Shown here piece after piece: positions 24,361 through 28,207 of a DNA stretch of 28,207 bases. The notes under the pieces are model-generated. The model made no database searches. It had not been told where the DNA came from and saw only the letters and a program-made list of their open reading frames with translations. The stretch comes from an uncultured Bacilli bacterium (GTDB taxonomy: Bacteria; Bacillota_I; Bacilli_A; RF39; UBA660): NCBI GenBank assembly GCA_934096715.1, contig CAKOMQ010000017.1, positions 1 through 28,207 on the forward strand. Direction: 5' to 3'. How positions within the stretch are numbered: the stretch's first letter is position 1; each line of letters begins with the position of its first letter. Made by a program: the position numbers and the translations under genes.

Positions 24361-24397
24361 GAAAGGAGAAAAAATTAATAATAGATTAGATAAGTAG
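24361..24397 (+). other. Orphan ribosome site with possible ATT-started leader peptide
   Basis: GAAAGGAG (24361-24368) is a strong ribosome site not followed by ATG, GTG or TTG at proper distance. ATT at 24374 would open a seven-codon frame (INNRLDK) ending in TAG at 24395-24397. It may be a decayed or non-standard leader peptide. Confidence 0.2.
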
Positions 24398-24495
24398 TCC
24401 GGTTTAGAGAAAAAAAGTCCGGTTGTAACCGAACGATTTATGGAAAAAACACCAAAACGTCCGGTTTAGAATTAAAAACGTCCGGTCAAAACCGG
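24397..24495 (+). promoter_or_regulatory. Leader with four GTCCGGT boxes in two units, candidate RNA switch or operator array
   Basis: GTCCGGT occurs at 24397, 24417, 24459 and 24480, twice extended to GTCCGGTTTAGA. The four form two similar units (24397-24431 and 24459-24495). Each unit ends with one complementary word, AACCG (24427-24431) and ACCGG (24491-24495). Each complement could pair with either box of its unit, so alternative hairpins are possible; CCGGT-CAAA-ACCGG (24482-24495) is the cleanest. These GC-rich words stand out in AT-rich DNA. I match it to no known riboswitch. The AGAAAGGAAG ribosome site of the rhodanese gene follows directly. Confidence 0.5.
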
Positions 24496-24514
24496 AAATT
24501 AGAAAGGAAGAGTT

Positions 24515-25213
24515 ATGAAAAAGAACATTATATTAATAGTATTATCTTTATTACTAGGGGGAGTTATATCATATTTTATTTTTAATGAGAAAGGAGTAGT
24601 AGAGAAACCACTTCCAAAACCAGAATTATCAAGTGGTCTACGTGGTAAGTATGGAATAGATAAGAATATAAATGAAACAACTATTGATGATTATCTTAAT
24701 AGAACTGACACAGTATATCGTGATGTTAGAATGTTAGTTGATAGTGCCAATTGGGAGAATAAAGGTGGAGATAGATATCTTACTGGTTATATAAAAGGAT
24801 TTGAAGTAATACCTAGTCCATATTTAGCTAGTTATACAGAAGAATATATTAAACAAAAAGAAAAAGAAAATATAAGTGGACTTTATACTGGAGACACTTT
24901 ATATACATTAAATGATGATGGTAGTTATACACCTAACTATACTGAATCATTATCTATCTTAGAAGCTATATTTCCTAAAGATAAAAATATCTTTATAATG
25001 TGTGGTGCAGGTGGATATGCAGGACAAGTTAAAGACATGTTAATTAGTCTAGGATGGAATAAAGATAAAATATATGATATAGGTGGTTACTGGTATTATG
25101 AAGGTAAAAATAGTATAGAAGTTAAAACTACTATAGATGGTAAAGACTATTATAACTTTAGTAAAGTTCCATATTATAATATAGATTTTAAATCTCTACA
25201 TAAAATATCATAA
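24515..25213 (+). CDS. Membrane-anchored extracytoplasmic rhodanese-like protein
   Basis: Sulphur-transfer or redox protein acting outside the membrane. Of its 232 residues, 1-23 form a signal anchor (no lipobox), then a Pro-rich linker (KPLPKPELSSG). The rhodanese fold is shown by TVYRDVRMLVD (the D-x-R after the first strand), GYIKGFEVIP, and the active loop CGAGGYA with Cys163 near the start of a helix (163-169), ending in DIGGYWYYEG, the common close of single-domain rhodaneses. The ATG follows AGAAAGGAAG. A one-base stop/start overlap (TAATG) couples it to the thioredoxin-like lipoprotein. A long box-containing leader precedes it. Substrate unknown; a redox pair with its neighbour is inference. 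Confidence 0.82.
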   Translation: MKKNIILIVLSLLLGGVISYFIFNEKGVVEKPLPKPELSSGLRGKYGIDKNINETTIDDYLNRTDTVYRDVRMLVDSANWENKGGDRYLTGYIKGFEVIPSPYLASYTEEYIKQKEKENISGLYTGDTLYTLNDDGSYTPNYTESLSILEAIFPKDKNIFIMCGAGGYAGQVKDMLISLGWNKDKIYDIGGYWYYEGKNSIEVKTTIDGKDYYNFSKVPYYNIDFKSLHKIS

Positions 25214-25656
25214 TGAAAAAATATATCTTAATATTTATAACTATTATAATATTAACAGGTTGCTCTAATAATACTATTTATTTAGAAGATAACTTATATA
25301 ATAATAATGAATTTATTAGTATAGATAGTACTTCTATTAATAATAAACTAGATACTACATATCTTTTATATACTTATAATAATTATTGTAGTATGAAAAT
25401 ACCATGTGAAAATATATTTAAAAGTGTAATGGAAGAATATAATATATCTATGTATTCTATATCATATAAAGATTTTAAAGATACTTATTTACATGATACA
25501 GTTAAATATGCACCTTCTGTTATTATAGTAGATAAAGGAGAAATAATATCTTACTTAGATCCTAATAGTGATGAAGATTATGATAGGTATCAAGATACTA
25601 ATAGCTTTACTAAATGGTTAAAAAAATATATACAATTAAAAAGAAATGATGATTAA
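25213..25656 (+). CDS. Thioredoxin-like lipoprotein
   Basis: A 147-residue exported protein. The signal peptide ends in the lipobox LTGC, so Cys17 would carry lipid. The mature part has a thioredoxin-like outline: strand TYLLYTYNNYC, then C-x5-C (Cys59 and Cys65) at the start of a helix, a central strand, and the cis-proline in YAPSVIIVDKGEI (Pro101), ending in a helix. The CxxC of true thioredoxins is replaced by C-x5-C, similar in outline to bacteriocin-accessory thioredoxin-like proteins. It shares TAATG with the rhodanese gene and probably acts with it outside the membrane. Its stop lies in the loop of a shared bidirectional terminator. Confidence 0.78.
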   Translation: MKKYILIFITIIILTGCSNNTIYLEDNLYNNNEFISIDSTSINNKLDTTYLLYTYNNYCSMKIPCENIFKSVMEEYNISMYSISYKDFKDTYLHDTVKYAPSVIIVDKGEIISYLDPNSDEDYDRYQDTNSFTKWLKKYIQLKRNDD

Positions 25657-25677
25657 TTCTTATCCATCATTTCTTTT
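25639..25677. terminator. Bidirectional terminator with both stop codons in the loop
   Basis: A 13-bp perfect stem (25639-25651 with 25665-25677) with A-rich and T-rich outer arms. The loop holds TTAA (25653-25656), read as TAA on both strands to end the lipoprotein and the DUF368 genes. Confidence 0.85.
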
Positions 25678-26555
25678 ATTTTTTGAAGTCCTATAACTAT
25701 TATTCCACCTATTATAAAGAATAATATACTAAATGTACTAAAACTAATTGGATCTAGTGGAGTATCTAATGTAGTAGGACCCATTATAATAGAATATATA
25801 CTTCCTATCATTAATCCTATTACACAGTAAATAGTTTGACTACGATGTTTTTCTAATGATTTTCTTATTAATTTAATAGTAGAGAATATACCAGTTAATA
25901 CTCCAAGGCCAAATATACATAAACCAATAAATGGATCAAAGTTAAAATGTAATATATCTTTTATACCATTAATTATAGGTAAATATAAACCAAATATTAA
26001 TAATATAGTAGATCCAGATATACCTGGTAAAATCATTGCATTTATAGCTATCATACCTGCTATAAATATATATATAGCAGAAACTAATGTAACATCTTTT
26101 ATATCTGCATAAGCATTAATAAATGAGTTACCATAAGTTAAAAGTATTACAAATAAAGCTCCTATTATAAAGAATAATATATTCTTATAATGATTCTTTA
26201 TATTATCTTTTTCTTCTTTATATATAATAGGTATACTAAGTATTATGAATCCCATAAATAAAGAACTTATTTTATAGATATTCTTTTCAAATACACTAGT
26301 AAGTATAAGTACACTAATTGCCATACCTATAACCCAACCAGCTCCTAATTTAATAAGAAAACCTAATGCTTCTTTCCTTTCTTTTTTATCTTTACTTCTA
26401 ACACCATCTATAGAATCTATTAGTTTATCGTAGAATCCTAAGATAAATGCTATCGAACCACCTGATACTCCTGGAACACTATCAGCGGCTGCCATACATA
26501 AACCATTAAAAAAGTTTACTATGTAGTCCTTAAAAAATTTAAATTTCTTTTTCAT
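25653..26555 (-). CDS. popT: DUF368 protein, undecaprenyl-phosphate translocase (PopT family)
   Basis: DUF368 proteins were shown to return undecaprenyl phosphate, the lipid carrier for wall polymers, across the membrane. The 300-residue protein has about eight to ten hydrophobic segments. The two family motifs, in an inverted-repeat layout, are present: ADSVPGVSGGSIAFILGFY (25-43) and LPGISGSTILLIFGLY (176-191). ATG at 26555 is preferred to an in-frame TTG at 26567 because GAGGTG, the ribosome site, overlaps the longer frame. It has its own promoter (26573-26602) and converges with the lipoprotein gene. The function is taken from the family. Confidence 0.9.
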   Translation of the reverse strand: MKKKFKFFKDYIVNFFNGLCMAAADSVPGVSGGSIAFILGFYDKLIDSIDGVRSKDKKERKEALGFLIKLGAGWVIGMAISVLILTSVFEKNIYKISSLFMGFIILSIPIIYKEEKDNIKNHYKNILFFIIGALFVILLTYGNSFINAYADIKDVTLVSAIYIFIAGMIAINAMILPGISGSTILLIFGLYLPIINGIKDILHFNFDPFIGLCIFGLGVLTGIFSTIKLIRKSLEKHRSQTIYCVIGLMIGSIYSIIMGPTTLDTPLDPISFSTFSILFFIIGGIIVIGLQKIKEMMDKN

Positions 26556-26572
26556 TTCACACCTCAAGCAAG

Positions 26573-26602
26573 ATTATAACAATTATTGCTATTAATAATC
26601 AA
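26573..26602 (-). promoter_or_regulatory. Promoter of the DUF368 gene
   Basis: Minus-strand TTGATT (26602-26597) and TATAAT (26578-26573) are 18 bases apart. Confidence 0.65.
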
Positions 26603-26608
26603 CAATTT

Positions 26609-26637
26609 TTGTTATTTTCTTTCATAAGGTGTATAAT
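26609..26637 (+). promoter_or_regulatory. Promoter of the DUF362 gene
   Basis: TTGTTA (26609-26614) and TATAAT (26632-26637) are 17 bases apart. Transcription would start at about the AGGAG ribosome site, so the leader is nearly absent. Confidence 0.65.
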
Positions 26638-26655
26638 ATTTTTAGGAGAATGATT

Positions 26656-27534
26656 ATGAAAAGTAAAGTATATTTTATTGAAAACATTACACCAGATAAT
26701 ATTGTAAAAATTTATAATTCTTTAAATATTGAATTAAAAGGTAAGGTTGCTGTTACACTTCATTCAGGAGAAGAAGGTAATCAAAATTATATTAAACCTG
26801 AATTTGTTAAACCAATAATAGAAAGAGTAAATGGTACGATAGTAGAATGTAATACAGCTTATGCTGGTAGTAGAAATACAACTAGTAAACATGAAGCCTT
26901 AATGGAAAAACATGGCTGGTCTAAATATTTTGATGTTGATATAATGGATTCAACTGGACCAGACTTAGTTCTAGATATTCCAAATGGTAAAATAATTAAG
27001 AAAAACTATGTAGGTAAGAACTTAGCTTATTATGATTCTCTACTAGTATTATCTCATTTTAAAGGACATCCAATGGGTGGATATGGCGGAAGTTTAAAAC
27101 AACTTTCAATAGGTTGTGCATCATCTAGTGGTAAAGCTTATATCCATTCTGCTGGTAAAGTTCTAGATCAAAATGTATTATGGGATAATATAGCAGAACA
27201 AGATAAATTTTTAGAATCAATGGCAGATGCTGCATCAAGTGTTCATAATATGTTTAAAAATAATATAGCATATATAAATGTTATGACAAACATGTCAGTA
27301 GACTGTGACTGCTGCGCTAAAGCCGAAGATCCATGTATGAAAGATATCGGTATTCTAGCTAGTATAGATCCAATAGCTATAGATCAAGCATGTATTGATT
27401 TAGTTTATAATAGTACTGACCCAGGTAAAAACCACTTAATTGAAAGAATAGAATCTAGACATGGAATACATACTATCGAAGCCGCTAGTCAACTTGATTT
27501 TGGCTCTAGAGAATACGAACTAATAAAATTATAA
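26656..27534 (+). CDS. DUF362 domain protein (probable iron-sulphur protein)
   Basis: A 292-residue cytoplasmic protein of the DUF362 family, whose biochemical role is unsettled. Family landmarks are VAVTLHSGEEGNQNYIKP, the AYAGSRN stretch, LVLSHFKGHPMGGYGGSLK and GCASSSGK. A cysteine cluster CDCCAKAEDPC (Cys217, 219, 220, 227) followed by DIGILASIDPIAID suggests an iron-sulphur site; the separate ferredoxin domain found in some relatives is missing. The start is ATG 26656, eight bases after AGGAG; the longer frame from GTG at 26629 would cover the promoter and ribosome site and is rejected. It stands alone between a divergent DUF368 gene and the SipW-signal gene. Confidence 0.85.
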   Translation: MKSKVYFIENITPDNIVKIYNSLNIELKGKVAVTLHSGEEGNQNYIKPEFVKPIIERVNGTIVECNTAYAGSRNTTSKHEALMEKHGWSKYFDVDIMDSTGPDLVLDIPNGKIIKKNYVGKNLAYYDSLLVLSHFKGHPMGGYGGSLKQLSIGCASSSGKAYIHSAGKVLDQNVLWDNIAEQDKFLESMADAASSVHNMFKNNIAYINVMTNMSVDCDCCAKAEDPCMKDIGILASIDPIAIDQACIDLVYNSTDPGKNHLIERIESRHGIHTIEAASQLDFGSREYELIKL

Positions 27535-27541
27535 AAAATTG

Positions 27542-27570
27542 TTGCATTTCCATTTAAATCTTGATAAGAT
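27542..27570 (+). promoter_or_regulatory. Promoter of the second SipW-signal gene
   Basis: TTGCAT (27542-27547) and TAAGAT (27565-27570) are 17 bases apart, leaving a leader of about 45 bases. Confidence 0.5.
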
Positions 27571-27623
27571 TATTTTGATGGTAAAAAGGTAGTTAAGTTT
27601 TATTGTTTAGAAAGAAGGTTATA

Positions 27624-28207
27624 TTGATAAACATGAACAAAAAACAACTTATAGTTGTAGCACTTGCTTTTGCATTATTACTATTAATTGGTGGAACATA
27701 TGCATACTTTAGTATAAATGCAACAAGTGACAAAACAGGGGCAAAAGTAACAGGTAAAGCAAACAACTTAGGAAATCCAACAATGCAAATTAAAACATCT
27801 AAGTTATATTTAAATTTAGATGCAAATTTAATGAGTCAAGCAAATGCAGGTAAGACTTATTATGCTAATGAAAATGAAAATGGACTAGCACTTGAAACTA
27901 ATCCAAATTATACATTAGCAACAGCAAGTTTACCAGAAGGAGATGAAGCACTAGACTGTACTTATAATTATAAGGTAACAGCGACAGTAACAACTCCAAT
28001 AACAGATAACTCAGACTCAGATGTTAAAGTAGTAGTTGGAGATAAAGAAATGACTTTAAAGGAACTAACAACTGCTGGAACTAATGGAATCATAGTAAGT
28101 GGAGAAATTAAAAATTTAACAAAAGGAAATAGTGTATCAATACCACTAACAAGTAGTGTAACAAATACAGCAAATACTCAAGATAAACTAGTAGGTAATT
28201 CATACAC
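27624..28207 (+). CDS. Second SipW-type signal peptide protein, 3' end cut off by window edge
   Basis: Paralogue of the 4672-5331 protein. After a basic start (MNKKQ) comes a hydrophobic segment and GGTYAYFS, the SipW-type cleavage pattern. The mature part lines up along its length with the first copy: KTYYAN, ETNPNYTLATASL, LDCTYNYK, SDSDVK, TLKEL, GTNGIIVSG. About 194 residues are visible; by comparison some 25-30 are missing. AAGAAGG lies five bases before TTG at 27624 and fourteen before ATG at 27633, so the in-frame TTG is the likelier start, adding three residues; ATG remains possible. Exported, probably a surface or matrix-fibre subunit by family resemblance. Confidence 0.8.
   Translation, partial: MINMNKKQLIVVALAFALLLLIGGTYAYFSINATSDKTGAKVTGKANNLGNPTMQIKTSKLYLNLDANLMSQANAGKTYYANENENGLALETNPNYTLATASLPEGDEALDCTYNYKVTATVTTPITDNSDSDVKVVVGDKEMTLKELTTAGTNGIIVSGEIKNLTKGNSVSIPLTSSVTNTANTQDKLVGNSY

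Overview
The window looks like chromosome of an uncultured, very AT-rich, low-GC Gram-positive bacterium of the Bacilli/Mollicutes-relative type (RF39-like gut lineages are my best guess, by inference only). Supporting signs are two T-box leaders on aminoacyl-tRNA synthetase genes, a Gram-positive DnaB/DnaI-type helicase-loading pair, strong AGGAG ribosome sites, proteins with SipW-type signal peptides, and very short intergenic spaces. TGA is used as a stop (end of the 6730-7815 gene), so the code is standard rather than mycoplasmal.

Layout. 1-1020 (minus strand) is the edge of a probable mobile element: a truncated large serine recombinase and a small unknown gene, beside a tRNA-Gly(TCC). 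1269-4564 is a three-gene lipid/acyl operon (E2/CAT-fold protein lacking the catalytic His, AMP-dependent acyl-CoA ligase, PlsC acyltransferase with an FtsK-gamma-like tail). 4672-5331 is a secreted SipW-signal protein; a paralogue begins at 27624 and runs off the right edge. 5460-10413 is a four-gene operon: a membrane-anchored protein with calcium-binding-type 12-residue repeats, an unknown protein, a membrane-anchored McrB-like AAA+ NTPase, and a DUF2357 (McrC-like) protein without a nuclease domain. 10417-11834 is T-box plus tyrS. 11928-14086 is dnaB-dnaI, convergent with a phosphohexomutase (14099-15451). 15624-18074 is a large two-module surface protein whose fifth-percentile codons contain a run of nine G, a likely phase-variation switch. 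18178-21513 is T-box plus ileS (type 2). 21510-21872 is a small unknown gene on the minus strand. 21987-24288 is an ABC-2 exporter pair. 24348-25656 holds a repeat-rich leader followed by an extracytoplasmic rhodanese and a thioredoxin-like lipoprotein. 25653-26555 is a DUF368/PopT undecaprenyl-phosphate translocase, and 26656-27534 a DUF362 protein.

How it fits together. Much of the window serves the cell envelope: lipid acylation, lipid-carrier recycling, secreted SipW-type proteins, a switchable surface protein, exported redox proteins, and a membrane-tethered AAA+ operon. These are interleaved with housekeeping genes for replication initiation and tRNA charging. The strongest candidates for something undescribed are the membrane McrB/DUF2357/repeat-protein operon (5460-10413), the poly-G tract in the surface gene (15677-15685), and the GTCCGGT-box leader (24397-24495). 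Convergent genes here end inside shared bidirectional terminators, in two cases with both stop codons in the hairpin loop.
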